This document shows, piece after piece, positions 24,700-36,665 of a stretch of 64,000 nucleotides of DNA. Source of the stretch: Megalonaias nervosa (taxonomy: Eukaryota > Mollusca > Bivalvia > Unionida > Unionidae). Location: assembly GCA_016617855.1 (NCBI GenBank), contig JAECUM010004945.1, positions 1 to 64,000 on the forward strand, read 5' to 3'. Under the pieces are notes generated by a model. The model was not told the origin of the DNA. It was given only the letters and a program-made list of their open reading frames with translations, and searched no databases. Each line of letters opens with the position of its first letter. Position 1 is the stretch's first letter. Position numbers and translations under genes: made by a program.

Positions 24700-24900
24700 T
24701 ATTAAAATCCCATAGTTCCCCGTATTCCTCCACAGGAATGCACTTTGGTCCAAAATCTAATTTCAAATTCCTGTTGGACTATTTAGTGACAGCCAAAATT
24801 ATAAATTCCCACAGAACTGTAAAGAGGTCCAAATGCTAATACTAAATTTAGATGGGATTCCAAAGTGACAGCAGTAATGTTAACATCCATTGTACCTCCA
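24700..24900 (-). repeat. Dispersed degenerate repeat, opposite orientation
   Basis: Two imperfect units (ttcctccacaggaatgcact..., ...aaagtgacagc) related in reverse complement to the 79-bp repeat at 19.5-19.8 kb. Confidence 0.35.
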
Positions 24901-25248
24901 TATTCTCCTATTATACTACTAACAAATATTACTATATACTCATTTAGTCGTAGTATAATAATTTCATTTCATTCCAAGATAAGAATGTATTTTGAGAATC
25001 AAATTAGAGCTGCTGTTATGTGCATTGTGCTAACGAGATGCATACAACAGTTTAAATACTAGATATGAGATTTCTTCTGCTGTCAGGTTTACTTTTTCTC
25101 TATATATTATTTGTATAGACTTAGCGTAAACTTTTTATTGTATCGCGTCCTATAATGCCTATATTATGAGTTGATTCAAGCAATAAAAGCATGAAAACAG
25201 AATTATTGACATTAGTACGCGGGCGAATAATATTGGGAAAAGTCATAC

Positions 25249-25344
25249 CTGTTTTATTAGAAGCATTTTTACGCCGCTGTAAGACCAACACAGATCCTAT
25301 GACTACCAGCAACACAGCAACTCCAACTAATCCCAAGACGATTG
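25249..25344 (-). CDS. Transmembrane exon of the Ig-superfamily receptor gene
   Basis: A 96-bp exon with acceptor attcggcag at 25345 and donor AAACAG|GTATGA at 25249/25248. Read in phase 1 it gives one strongly hydrophobic helix (IVLGLVGVAVLLVVIGSVLV) followed at once by a basic stop-transfer cluster (LQRRKNASNKT), which sets the orientation: outside, membrane, cytoplasm. It starts and ends in phase 1, fitting the Ig exon upstream and the cytoplasmic exon downstream. Short phase 1-1 transmembrane exons are typical of Ig-superfamily receptor genes. Confidence 0.72.
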
Positions 25345-26158
25345 CTGCCGAATGGAAAACGATTGAACATTAGAACAAAAATCATATACGTCCTTTAGTT
25401 AGCTACAATCATAAATTTGACAGTCATTAAATGAAATGTATGTCACAATATTTATCTTTTGTTTAGTTCATCTAATACTGAATAATAGGTCTATACGTCT
25501 ATATGTATCCCACGTTGTTTACAACTGAGCATGCACTAATATACAGGATAGAATACGATTCTTTGCAAACACTCTTAATTTTGGAGCAAAAAAAATGTTT
25601 TGCTTGTTTAGATAACATAAGATAGGACAAAAGAATACTTTAAAATTCACAGACGATTATAAGTATCTTGCGGTTGATCAACTTTGCTGTGTATCTCAAC
25701 TGGAATTATTTATTTCAATGCAAGTTTAGAAGAATAAACAATCATAAACCCGCAAGACTTTTACAAAAATATACTCCTTTAATATGTCGATATCATACAA
25801 CGAAGAGCGCATCCCTAATTAAACAAAAGCGTTCCTTTACTACTCACAGTTAATTAAGTAATCTGTACAGAATTGTAAATAAAAGCCACTCACTGAAAAT
25901 ACGATTGACTGATGGATGTATTTGGGACGAAACCTAGTATCATAAATCAGGTTACTTAGGTTTACGAAAAGGGAGTAATTGTTAGAGAAACATAATTATT
26001 CAAATAAATAAAGAAATATATAAACAAATGAATAGAATATTTAACTTTTCACATATAAACCTTTAGAAATTTATAAGATAAAAGAATAGAAAAATTAGTT
26101 CGTGTTGAGGTAATATACAACCTTACCTCCAATCTTGTCCTTCTTATTCTTGTCTTCT

Positions 26159-26195
<37 letters not shown>

Positions 26196-26796
26196 TCATG
26201 ATTCCATTTCTTTCTAGTTGGTCGACATTATAATACTTATCCAAGTGCAATATAATATCTTGGCATCAAATTACATTTAATAGGAACTTTCAATAAACTT
26301 TGGATTATGGTGTAATTTTTCATGCTGTGCGAATGCAAAATTCCATTTTCAACTTCATGCGAGAATTTGCATTATTTACTAACTCATAAGTGTTTTTATG
26401 TTATTAAATGTTTTAAAGTTCCTATGGTAGATTATTACCCGTAAAGACATGGAATGGAAGTATGGAAGTTGAACATACTATCTTTGACTCTATACATATT
26501 TCTTCATATTAGCAAACATCAACGATTCGAACAGATTTTAATGCAATGGAACAATAAAATGTTAAATCTGCAGCATGATTTAGTTTTCATTGAGTTTTCA
26601 TGCCTTGTGTCTCCCGTAAGAAAAAATATATTGAAACGACGACCCATACAATCTGCATACATAAATCAGTCCTCTGTGTTTAGTGTTGATATGTAAATTC
26701 TTGACATAAATCTGGAACTACATTTATTATACAAATAGCGTATAAAGGAGGCTTCTGCATTTGATCTTTTCATCAAGCTCTCCTGTGATGTGACCC

Positions 26797-26875
<79 letters not shown>
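25345..26875. other. Intron DNA with microsatellites
   Basis: Non-coding, holding a poly-A run at 26162-26193 and a (TA)n tract from 26799 up to the LTR start at 26876. Confidence 0.5.

Positions 26876-26876
<1 letters not shown>
26799..26876. repeat. (TA)n microsatellite, retrotransposon target
   Basis: About 38 TA units directly abutting the 5' LTR. Confidence 0.95.
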
Positions 26877-26879
<3 letters not shown>

Positions 26880-27809
26880 AAGACCATGTAGTTTAATTAC
26901 ATGTGTGTTTAAATTTGAATTCTTTCTATTTCATTTTTATTTCATTATTATAATTTTTATTGTGATGATGATTATGTTCGCAGGGTCTGACATTTTGATA
27001 GAAACATCGTGTTTATTTAGAACGTAAATGTGACTCGCGTGAGCACAGTTTTTGCATGTCGGTTTGTCGATTCAAGTAACTGTCGGCAAAAGCTATGCAA
27101 ATGATTGGTTGTGACCACGGTCAACTCTAATAATACTTGTTGACATTCTGTACTGCGATGGCGAGATTTCGACATCGCCATGTGTTCTTCGTGCGTGTAC
27201 ATGAAATGACGTTTCAGTTCGCCTTGAATACACAGGTACCTGGGAAATAGTCAGAGAGTCACATTTTAACATCTTATAGAGTTTCTAATACCTTGAGAAA
27301 AAGGTATTCTTTTGTGCTGGAAAGAGTTGTTCGTTTGTACGTCTGTAGAACGACTGTAGAACGACATGTGTTTTGTTATGAATGATAGCTGTACTTCATC
27401 TACCTTTTAAATAATAATTATTTTCCCTGGAGAACTATACATAACTGGCTTTGGACAAAGACATTTAGTGAAATTAATTCTAAATGGGAACAGAACAGTA
27501 CAAATTGTGATTCACAGTGAAAACTCTGGACACTTGTGAAAAACCTTCGTCTGACGTCATCATCCGCCATCTTGGAACGGAATTGAGATTCAGACTACTT
27601 CTATTAGAACTGTTTATTTACAGGACTTATGTGTTCTTCACAATTTTAGAACAAATGTTTGGATTTTCTTCGCAAATCGTAAGTCCTATTTCATATTTTC
27701 ACCTTTTTACCGTGTTTTCTAGGGAAATAAATTATTTTTGTTATAACTTACAAACCTTGTTGTTTTCCCTCTTTTCTTCGTGTTACTTTAAACTAGCTGA
27801 TACGTAACA
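26876..27809 (+). repeat. 5' long terminal repeat
   Basis: 934 bp with short inverted ends TGTTA...TAACA. It aligns along its length with 31188-32057; shared blocks include the ggacaaagacattta stretch, the ccatcttggaac stretch and the gggaaataaattatt stretch near the 3' end. Confidence 0.8.
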
Positions 27810-27819
27810 TAAAGAAAAT

Positions 27820-27837
27820 TCGGGGCTCGTCCGGGAT
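27820..27837 (+). promoter_or_regulatory. Primer binding site (tRNA-Pro type)
   Basis: The 18 bases tcggggctcgtccgggat differ at one position from the well-known retroviral tRNA-Pro primer site. It lies 10 bases after the LTR end. Confidence 0.75.
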
Positions 27838-27987
27838 ATATGAATTTGGCTAAACAAAATAATTGAAATTTAATTTCCCCTAGTTTAAATCCCAAGTACT
27901 ATTTCACATTTTACTTGAAATCTTAGTGAAAACAACAGGCTTTCTTTCACACTGTCGAAAGAAGAGAGTTTTCTTTCTAATCCAACT

Positions 27988-29420
27988 TTGGATCAGTTGG
28001 ATAGTTTGAAAAAGGATGAGTTGCTTGAACTTGCCAGAAAGTACGACCTTTCTGAAGCAAAAGCTTCCTTGACAAAACAAGAAATCAAAAATATTTTAAT
28101 TCAATATTTGGTAGGAAAGAATATTTTTGACAAAAGTGTTTTAGCATCAGTCAGTAAGTCTATGACAGATTCTGACATTAAGATAATGGAATTCAAAAAG
28201 AAATACAAGATGGAAGTAGAGTTGAGGAAGCTCGAGTTTCAGAGAGAAAAAGAAAAAGAACAAATGAAATTACAATTTGAAAAAGAGGAGAAAGAAAGGC
28301 AAATAGAAAAAGAAAAAGAGCAAATGAAATTACAATTTGAAAAGGAGGAGAAAGATAGACAGGAAAGAGAGAAAGAAAGGCAGGAAAAGGAAAGAGAGAA
28401 AAAGAAAGGCAAATAGAATTACAAACAGAACAAATGAAATTACAATCTGAAAAGGAGGAGAAAGATAAACAGGAAAGAGAGGGAGAAAGAAAGACAAATA
28501 GAAGAAAGGGAGAAAGACAGACAAATAGAATTACGGAAAGAACAAATAAAATTACAAAAAGAACAATTACACGTACAGATGCAAAAAGAGATGGATGAAA
28601 AAGAATTTCAAAGTAAAATAAAAGAATTGGATCTGGCTAGTGACAGGCACGATTCCACTTCTCTTGCAAATTCAAATTTTAACATTTTAGGAAATATCAA
28701 GTTAGTTCTCCCTTTTAGTGAAAAGGAAGTAGACAAATATTTTATTCTTTTTGAAAAAGTTGCTGAGAATTCGAAATGGCCAAGGGAGTATTGGACTCAA
28801 TTATTGCAGAGTGTACTTTATTGCAAGGCCAGAAATATCTATATATCTCTGTCAGTACGACAAAGTTCAGGCTATGATTTGGTTAAGGAATGCATTTTGA
28901 AGGGTTACGAGTTAATCCCTGATGCTTATCGGCAAAGTTCAGAAACTATAAAAAAGAAACTAGACATACTTATGTTGAATTTGCTAGAGAAAAAAAAAAC
29001 AGTTGTTCAAGAGATGGTGCTTGTTTGAGAAAATTGAACATGATTATGAAAGACTCGAACAACTGGTATTACTTGAAGAGTTCAAAAACTCTATTCCTAG
29101 TGATGTCAAAAATCATCTTGAAGATCATGAGGTCAAAACCTTGAAAAATGCTGCTCTTGCTGCTGATAAGTATTCCTTAACTCATAAAGTTCCTGCTGTA
29201 AGCAAATCTTTCACTCAGCAGTCTACTGATAGAAAGGTGTTTCAATCAAATACGACTCCTAGTAAAACTCAGCCTGGCACAAATTCTAAAAATCAAGCTT
29301 CTGACAGACTTGATTCAAAATCCTTGTCTATTCCTACGTGTACCTATTGCAAGAAAACAGGACACGTCATTTCTGATTGATTCAAACTGAAATATAGGCC
29401 TCAGAATCAAGATAGACCTA
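27988..29420 (+). pseudogene. gag: Retrotransposon Gag, frameshifted
   Basis: The coding region starts upstream of 27988; the first recognisable residues are LDQLDSLKKDELLELARKY. A long Lys/Glu-rich coiled coil follows (EREKERQEKEREKKK), with a shift near 28410. Then comes the capsid-like segment SEKEVDKYFILFEKVAE and WPREYWTQLLQSVL, with ILKGYELIPDAYRQ, which matches the SCAN-like Gag of animal Ty3/Gypsy elements. Another shift near 29010 leads to LVLLEEFKNSIPSDVK. It ends in a CCHC knuckle, CTYCKKTGHVISD, whose last Cys codon is a TGA stop. Not functional. Confidence 0.82.
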
Positions 29421-30135
29421 TCCCAAATGCTCTTATTTCTAAGAGGTCAAGGTCACGGTCATGTATTGAAAACAATACATTTGTTGGGTTGGAAAACCCC
29501 CAGTCTGATTGTGTTTTGGAGAATTTTGAACCATTCGTGTCGCAGGGTTCTATATCACTCTTGGGTGATTTGGACAGTCCTATCCCTATTCAAATTTTGA
29601 GGCATAAAGGAGCTTGTCAGAGTCTTTTAGTTTCAGGTATTTTGCCTTCTTCTGAGAAGTCCTGTTCTAATGAGAGTGTTCTCATTCAGGGAGTAGAGTG
29701 CAGCTTTGTTAATGTTCCTCTCCATTATGTAAATGTGTCATCAGATTTAGTTTCAGGACCTGTGACAGTCGGTGTAGTGGTACTTTACCCGTTGAGGGCA
29801 TTCATTTGTTGCTAGGCAACGATCTAGCTGGAGACAAGGTTGTGGTTAATCCACTTGTAACTGACAAGCCTTCCTTGGATCAGAAAGTTGATCCTATTGA
29901 AAAAGAAATCTCTGATTTATATCCAGCTTGTGCAGTTACCAGAGCTATGGCAAAGAAAGCTCTTGAGAATGATTTTGATAAGGAATGTCTTCCTTTAGCT
30001 GACACATGTATTGGTCGGGCTTTTGATGAGGTCATTTTCACTTTTAATTTGGATCAGTCAAAAGGTATTGATCATAGTGATCCTCTTTTTAATACTCATT
30101 CTCTTTTTTCTGATCAAACGACAATCAATATATAA
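29421..30135 (+). pseudogene. pol: Decayed aspartic protease and linker region of pol
   Basis: The frame 29489-29815 includes PIQILRHKGACQSLL, where the family has a DTGA active site. The catalytic Asp-Thr is read as His-Lys, so the protease is dead. After a shift, 29806-30135 holds LGNDLAGDKV and YPACAVTRAMAKKA, the usual segment just before reverse transcriptase. The frame ends at 30135 and no RT follows. Confidence 0.72.
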
Positions 30136-30706
30136 GTGTTGTACAGCGTACTTTTTGTTAGGAGCACTTTGCTCCTCCGCGTGGTACTTCTTGATGTAGA
30201 AGTTTAAACGTAATATATGGTCATCTAAATGGTTATCAGTATATTAATTTCATTTCATTCTAAGTTGTTATACAAACTTTTAAGAATTTTGGCTATTGGG
30301 ATAATCAAGATATAAGCCTAAAATTTAAGTTTCACACTCAAGTGAATTCTACATTTTTATAAAACAAAATTATCGCACTTAAGTCATGCAAATTCAATGC
30401 AAGATCCACCACTTTTCCATTCAAAGCCTCAACACATTGTCGGCTGATTAAAACAAAAATGAGAAATATATGAAGTTATTCATGCCTAAAAACGTATACA
30501 ACGTTGTAATCGTCTTTCTATATTTCAGCTAATGTATGTTTATTGTGTGTCTGATTGTTTTCTTATTAATGTAAAGATCGTGTTTGCAGTGACTAAATCC
30601 TGATTTGCTTAGGAATAGTTGAAAAAAAGACTCCTCGTAATTAAACGTTGAGTATTTGCTCTGAAACGGATAAAAATGCGATACAATTACTACTAATCCG
30701 ACTTAC
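30136..30706. other. Intron DNA, no feature
   Basis: AT-rich sequence between the truncated retroelement and the Ig exon. Nothing recognised. Confidence 0.5.
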
Positions 30707-30970
30707 CTTTCACATGATGCAAGGTAATAGTGTTAGATTTCGATCTACTGTTTGTCTGTTGATTTTTAACCAAACATGTGTAATTTCCGGCCATTTGTGA
30801 CTCAAAGCTGCTGATGACTAGTTTATTGTTTTGGCTAGCGTGATTCCCCTCCCACTGATATGTACAATTTGGGTAGCAGTCAGCGAAACAATCTGCTGTG
30901 AAACTCTCATGCTCCTTTAGGTAAAAATCGGTTTCTTTGAGACTAAGGTATATGTTGTCAGCTGGTCCAT
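30707..30970 (-). CDS. Immunoglobulin-domain exon of a cell-surface receptor
   Basis: A 264-bp exon coding one Ig-like domain. Acceptor tttactttcag ends at 30971, and the donor is GAAAG|GTAAGT at 30707/30706, close to the consensus. It is a symmetrical phase 1-1 exon, the classical form of Ig-domain exons. The 87 residues show the B-strand Cys (FTADCFADCYPNCTYQW) and core Trp, and the F-strand motif SQMAGNYTCLV; two extra Cys in the first loop could form a further disulphide. Potential N-glycosylation sites are NCT and NYT. Further domains and the signal peptide should lie at higher coordinates on the minus strand, but I could not find them. A putative adhesion or pattern-recognition receptor. 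Confidence 0.75.
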
Positions 30971-31101
30971 CTGAAAGTAAATTGCCAGGAAAGAAAATTG
31001 ACATTTCAAGCTATAAGAGTTATGACTATTAAGAAGAAATTTAGTTCCTTGTAGCATGCTTCTAACATAATTAAAGACAGAATACACATCCAACACACAG
31101 T

Positions 31102-31103
<2 letters not shown>

Positions 31104-31187
<84 letters not shown>
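31104..31187. repeat. (CT)n(TA)n microsatellite
   Basis: About 20 CT units then about 21 TA units, directly before the solo LTR. Confidence 0.95.
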
Positions 31188-31192
<5 letters not shown>

Positions 31193-32055
31193 CGTGTATG
31201 TAATTTAATTACTTTTGTGTTAGTTTTAAATTTTTTTATTTTATTTTTATTTCATTACATGTTATTGTAATGATAACATTATTCACTGGAATTGACATTT
31301 TTTCAGAAAATTCAGTTCAGTTCTGTTTAGCCTGATTAAAACACAGTGCTGTTGCTACATTGTATTTTTATGTGACCTAGTTCCTGACCTTGATTCAGAA
31401 ATTAGTAAACACTGAGTGAAAATCATTGGTCGTAATCAAGATCATACTTGGCTTGCGTGTCAACCCTATTGTAAATATTTTTTTTTAATTTTTTAATCTT
31501 ATAGAAAGATTCGTTCAGTACAATCGAACCCGTGTAGTCTACATGCTAATTGGCATATTTTTTACTGCGCTGTTCTAACTAAGTGATCACGTGAGCAATC
31601 ACGGGGTCTAAACTGCGTTTTAGTTAAGGGTTAAAACAGATATTTTATAGTGAAATAGTCAGTCCTAAATTAATACCTTCGGAGCTCAGAGGTATTTTGT
31701 GTTGTGGCCAGTTCGAGTTGGATTTTTTTATTTAAAATAATTTATTCACCCTGGAAAATACTCTTCTTCATCAAAATTCTTGGACAAAGACATTTATTGA
31801 AAATTATTGATAGAAGACGTCATCGCCTTCCATCTTGGAACTTCATCGGGATTCGAACTTTGGTTCATTTAGACCTTTTTAGTGATAGGACTTTTTTAAA
31901 TTCTAGAATTAATTATTGGATTAGATTCACAAACCGTAAGTCCTTTTTCATATCTTTTACCTTGTTTTCTGGGGAAATAAATTATTTTGTTAAATTTTAC
32001 AAAGCTTGTTGGCTTCACTCTTTTCTTTTGTACTTTTGTACTAGCCTACACGTAA

Positions 32056-32057
<2 letters not shown>
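31188..32057 (+). repeat. Solo LTR of the same retrotransposon family
   Basis: About 870 bp aligning with the 5' LTR at 26876-27809, same orientation, ends (a)GTTACGTG...CACGTAAC. No primer site or gag follows, and (TA)n tracts flank it on both sides. It is best read as a solo LTR inserted in a TA repeat, not as the 3' LTR of the upstream copy, because a host exon lies between them. Confidence 0.72.

Positions 32058-32127
<70 letters not shown>
32058..32127. repeat. (TA)n microsatellite
   Basis: About 34 TA units abutting the solo LTR. Confidence 0.95.
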
Positions 32128-32129
<2 letters not shown>

Positions 32130-32559
32130 TAGTGGTGTGTGACAGGCATATTAAGTCATTACGTCATATGATAAATAAAGTAAAAGCAATAATAATAAAG
32201 GGACCATAAATATATTTTTTCTGGTTTCACTATTAGCCGATCTGCGAAGTAGACTTTACTTATTCCTTGTCCGGGATGGCTCGACCTCCCGATCCGTAGA
32301 ATTAAAACGGTCGATGTACATGACTGATTTGCACGCGAGCCACCATCGAAGATCTATTGAGTAACGACGATTATTCGAACCTTTAAGCGTAATGTCTGTT
32401 ATATGATTAGCAGGTTAATAAGTCAACTTAAAGCTGAATTTGACTGATACACAAATTAGAATACACACTAATTACTGTGGAGCAGACAAGTTAGGAAAAT
32501 GCTAAGTGATGGGAGAAAGTAACAGGATAGCATGTTTTCAGCCTTACACAAAGTAAATG

Positions 32560-32870
32560 ATAATAGATCAAATTTCAAATTCGTTTTCCAACGTTTTTCG
32601 AACTAAAACGAGTTTAATGTATTTTCTACTAAGCGATGGTTTAAGAGGTTTCAAGATTTCATAGAGAATGGTCATAACTGGATGTAACAGATCTGTCTGC
32701 TCGAGTTTGAATTTTTTCAATTTTATTCTGTAATGCCTGGGAGTGGGGGTCCCACATTGTATAAGCATATTCTAAAAAAGGCCTAACTAAACCGTTGACA
32801 GTTATTCTTTCACATTTTATGGCAAAATGATAGGTTACCTCTCCGTAGGCCTGTTTTATTGTCGTTTGAA
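32560..32870 (-). pseudogene. LINE reverse-transcriptase C-terminal fragment
   Basis: Reading from about 32800 on the minus strand: FLEYAYTMWDPHSQALQNKI then EKIQTRADRSVTSSYD. This is the well-known LEYA-PVWDPH and QRRAARFV region after the RT domain of CR1/Jockey-type LINEs. The frame breaks just after. A short, old, 5'- and 3'-truncated piece. Confidence 0.75.
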
Positions 32871-33267
32871 CTTATTTAGTTTGGATATCATAATCCATTT
32901 TCACGCCCCTTGCCCTAATTAATTATTACCACTTTTTAGGATTTAGTGTTATGCATGGCTCGAATTGATCTGTAGCTTGCAGCTTCATCTGAAAAGAGAA
33001 TAAACGTTTCGTCATTTCTAATCCAGATATCATGGCTGTACAAAGAGAGTAGCACTGAGTCAAGTACTGTGGGCTGGATTACTCCAGATGATAACTAGAA
33101 ACATCAACTTAAGCAACTCAGGAGAAGAATTGAAGCAGTACTTTTACACATGGTAGCTATTGGAGGAACCCTGAATTTTAAGGAGGAACGTATACGGCAT
33201 CATTAATCAACAATGACACATTAACCCAGACCCGGTATTCTCAAAACTCTTTGAGCAAGACACTAAA

Positions 33268-33270
<3 letters not shown>

Positions 33271-33298
<28 letters not shown>

Positions 33299-33586
33299 TG
33301 GATTTTTAACGTAGCTTTAACAATTTTTCAGTCACATCGCTACGATGTCTGCAGTGTGGCAGTTAATAGTGATGTCTAGCACTGGGGCATCATGCCGCAG
33401 ACATGTAGCATGATGTCCCACCTAGTCATATTATCCTGACACCAGGCCGACCAGTCCTAACACTAACCTCTTAATGCTGAGAGCCAAGCGAGGCAGCTGT
33501 TAGTACCATTTTTGTAAGTGTGGGATCGAACCCACGACCTCCAGCATCCGAGGCGGACGCTCTAACCACTTGGCCACCGGAGCGAT
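33271..33586 (-). mobile_element. tRNA-derived SINE, family 1 copy 1
   Basis: Minus-strand copy. The tRNA-like head at about 33505-33586 has A box tggccaagtggttagagcg and B box gggttcgatccc. The body is about 200 bases and shared with the copies at 57.97 kb and 60.2 kb; the tail is (AC)n, seen here as (GT)n at 33271-33298. Imperfect flanking repeats (cactaaatct / cactctaaatct) look like a worn target duplication. Confidence 0.88.
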
Positions 33587-34209
33587 CACTCTAAATCTTA
33601 GGAAGATCAAAGCTAAGAAACGATGTCAATCAATAATTTTAATTAGAGTAAAGCTAGGATCACAGAGTTATCAGACTGTTATTAAATATATAATCCTCTA
33701 TTAGACAATAAAGTGTCGATGACATTATGAGCCCATATCTTGAGTTTGAGTTTCCCGCTCAAAAACATTAGAGAATACAGCGCCAGTTTAACTGCCTGTA
33801 ACATACTGAATTTAGTCAATTTGGGAGTTTGGTGAAAGAGAAACATTAACATATGACTTTCTGCATTCATTATTCTTTGTTCATTTACAGTGAGATCACT
33901 TGACAGTACGTCGTCTGAAAGTTGCAGAGAAACAATACTAATTAGGGATGTAATACGTAAGATTTGTCAACGTCAAGGTTACATTGGGTGTAATAAGATT
34001 GTAGTGGAGTTGTTCGGGTGTGTAAAAGCACTGACAAGTAAATATACAGCAATTGGTTAAAAGTGAGTAGCCACTTACGCTGACGTCATCAGCGGCAAAC
34101 TAATATTACGAGAATCACCCGACAGTAGTATAAAGGGAAATAGTATTTACACATCCAATAGATGGAAATTGATATCTTGGCTAGTATCATAGTTTGTAAT
34201 CGCTAAGAT

Positions 34210-35290
34210 ATAGAGTCATACAGTCCTCAGGTCAAGATTAATCAAGAAAGTCCCAAATGTCAAGAACAATATTAATGTGATCGGGCCTAGATTATATTTC
34301 ATGTAGTCGTTTTTCAAACTTGAATTTGTTTTAAGAAATTGTTTGCCACATGTTCTCAATAATATTGCGGTCCAGCATCTGTGATAGTTAGGATAAGGAC
34401 TGATTGTTTTATCCTCTTCTATTGTTTGTCCAATTGGGACTATAAACCAGACAATTATCCTTCTGGAAGATATATATCCCATTTGGAAAATCATTTTAAT
34501 ATCTGTCCAAATTTTATTTTAATTAAAGAGTTACTATGCGTTTTTCAGCGAAAAATGTTTCATCCAATAGGGCCAGATTTTCAACATCAGTTGCAGTTAA
34601 TGTACCCTCTAAAGCATGGCCTGAAATTTCCCAGATCGCAAGTGTGAACTGTAGAGACCTTAACACTCTGGTTGCCATTTTTTATTGGGTTTTCTCCAAA
34701 CATAAGCTTCCGATTTTTGTCTAAAATAACTTTAGTTTCTTCGCTAAATCTATTCTTGATTACAAATATTCATCTGTCTGGTTATTTATTTCAAGAATAA
34801 AATAAGCAATGCACGATTCTGTTGAGAAAACGTACTTTGCTTCCTTACAGTATCTTCTGAAACATAAACTGTGATAGACTCTTTAAAACCTACAGTCAAA
34901 TCCTGCAGATATTTTTGCGATTGTCAAATATTGCGATGACCAAGATAAGAGAGTACACGAGCACCCCTTTATCTCATGATTTGTGTCTTCAGTTTATTTC
35001 TCTATTTTGTTTAGTTGTATAACGTGATATTCCAGTTGTTACTGACTTCTATCACTAATCTTTCTCTTCCAAGCTGTCGTCTACGTCTGCCAGTCATTTT
35101 CTTGCATCACCATTCATATTTCGCTAAATGACCTTTTGACCATGCACTGTGGCTGGTCTTCAAACAATGTATGGATGATCTGTTTCCATACATTTGATAT
35201 CTGGGGTCTTGGATATTACATTCCACAGCAGATATGCTGTATTATTCCTGTTGGTGCTATGATTCTAAGATAGCATTAGTAAACGTTTAA
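34210..35290 (-). pseudogene. Tc1/mariner-like transposase relic
   Basis: A heavily broken minus-strand coding trace. Recognisable pieces in order: a basic segment near 35080 (KKMTGRRRRQLGRERL), KSEAYVWRKPNKKWQPE near 34700, GTLTATDVENLAL near 34590, FQKDNCLVYSPN near 34440 (family motif FQ-DNA-H), and DRNIIENMWQTIS near 34360 (family motif D-NPIE-MW). Many stops and shifts. I could not define the terminal repeats. Confidence 0.62.
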
Positions 35291-35467
35291 AAAATACTCA
35301 CACACCCTGCCATGCACAAACACCGTATGAATTATGTCCATAGGTAACACTATTTATTACAATTTCCTTGCCAACTTGGTGCACGTAAGTCAGAAAACAT
35401 TTGAAGGTTTCAATCAAGATTGTCAATATATGTTGCTATTATATTAATCATCATATCTTCTTTGTTA

Positions 35468-35538
<71 letters not shown>

Positions 35539-35540
35539 TA
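35468..35540. repeat. Palindromic (TAA)n/(TTA)n microsatellite
   Basis: About 11 TAA units pass directly into about 12 TTA units, forming a nearly perfect inverted repeat that could fold into a hairpin. Confidence 0.93.
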
Positions 35541-36339
35541 GCAATATATCAATATTATTATAATTTAGTCGTGCCCACATATGATTATCTCCTGCCACAC
35601 CACTTGAAATAAGCATAACCTTGACCTTTGAACAGGATTCGAAATTTGATGTAGTTCGCTAAATTGATCCTGTTAAATTTAGCACCGGACAAGAGCATTT
35701 TATAATTTGAGCACGTTCTCCGTCTAGTTAGAAATATATAGTCAGCTCCTCTCCCTTCCCCATTCATTATCACCATTCAATGAGTATATATGGGTTTGGC
35801 TGGCCAGGATTTGTTGATAATGAAAGTTAGATTCTAGTTAAAAGAATCTTATGAGAGCGTATCCTAGTTGTAACTGAAATAACACAGACATTGTGTTATT
35901 AGTGGAATTTCAGTCCTTGAAGAGTCTTGAGTTTGGAACACTCATTATTGAAATTAGTACCTGACTCTTCGGTGCGGAATTGAAAGAACATGTTTCAAAC
36001 ACATGTAGGTCCAGAAAATGCCGCGGCTCATATCCTTTTCTCTACAAAGAAGCTGTCATCCAGGATACATCTATACTGATAAATATATGTTTGATCACGA
36101 GTTGATAGCGGGTGTGTTGGGTGGGGGTGGAGGGGGACGGTATACCCGTAACATAGAATCCGCCGTATGTATACAGGCTTGGTTTAAATGTTAATTTACA
36201 GAAGTAACGAAACTCACCTCTGTTCAGAGAAGAATATGGACATAAACCGGTCTCCCAACTGAGAGAACTTTAGTTCACGGTCCACTTTGCCATTCATCAA
36301 AGTAACTTGTAGAACAAAAATTATCACCGGAATATATAC

Positions 36340-36665
36340 AAAATATCTCCGATTTTGTTTAGTATGTGTTCCTTATGAGAGTGAAAATCGTGAGTTCCGT
36401 GGATTTTCATGTAATCCAGAGAGACTGCTTAGTGTGATTATAAAGGGGATAATCAACAAAGGACATGTTTTTGTTGTTCTAGCAGTTTTACTAATTAGGT
36501 ATATCCATTTCGTGACGAGTGTGCAAATGCATATACGTAATGATTACGGGGGTTTATTTTGATAACGGTTGGTTAAAAAGGTGAGATGTACGTTCTCGAT
36601 TGCGGATGTAGCCAAATGCTGTATAATGCTACCTTAACGAGAATTTACATAATCCTCAGACTTTC
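36340..36665 (+). repeat. Segmental duplicate A (with 38020-38335)
   Basis: Shares scattered but ordered blocks with 38020-38335: ttgtttagta, tgaaaatcg, tataaaggg, ggtttattttgataacgg and aaaggtgaga, ending in ctacc...cctca. Each copy has a TATA-like TATAAAGGG box (here about 36438) followed about 130 bases later by AAAGGTGAG, a possible donor. Low certainty. Confidence 0.35.

Larger units (their letters stand above)
19251..25248. other. Intron of the receptor gene
   Basis: Non-coding between the transmembrane and cytoplasmic exons. It contains microsatellites and low-copy degenerate repeats, listed separately. No other gene is supported. Confidence 0.45.
26876..30135 (+). mobile_element. Ty3/Gypsy-like LTR retrotransposon, truncated after gag-protease
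   Basis: Consists of a 5' LTR (26876-27809), a tRNA-Pro-type primer binding site, a broken gag with a zinc knuckle, a decayed protease and the protease-RT linker (LGNDLAGDKV ... YPACAVTRAMAKKA). It then stops: no reverse transcriptase, RNase H or integrase follows, and there is no 3' LTR before the host Ig exon at 30.7 kb. The insertion lies in an intron of the receptor gene on the opposite strand. Confidence 0.8.

Noticed and set aside
26876..32057. One complete LTR retrotransposon with two LTRs
   Set aside because: No reverse transcriptase or integrase lies between, and a host Ig exon with good splice sites does; each LTR also has its own TA-repeat flanks.
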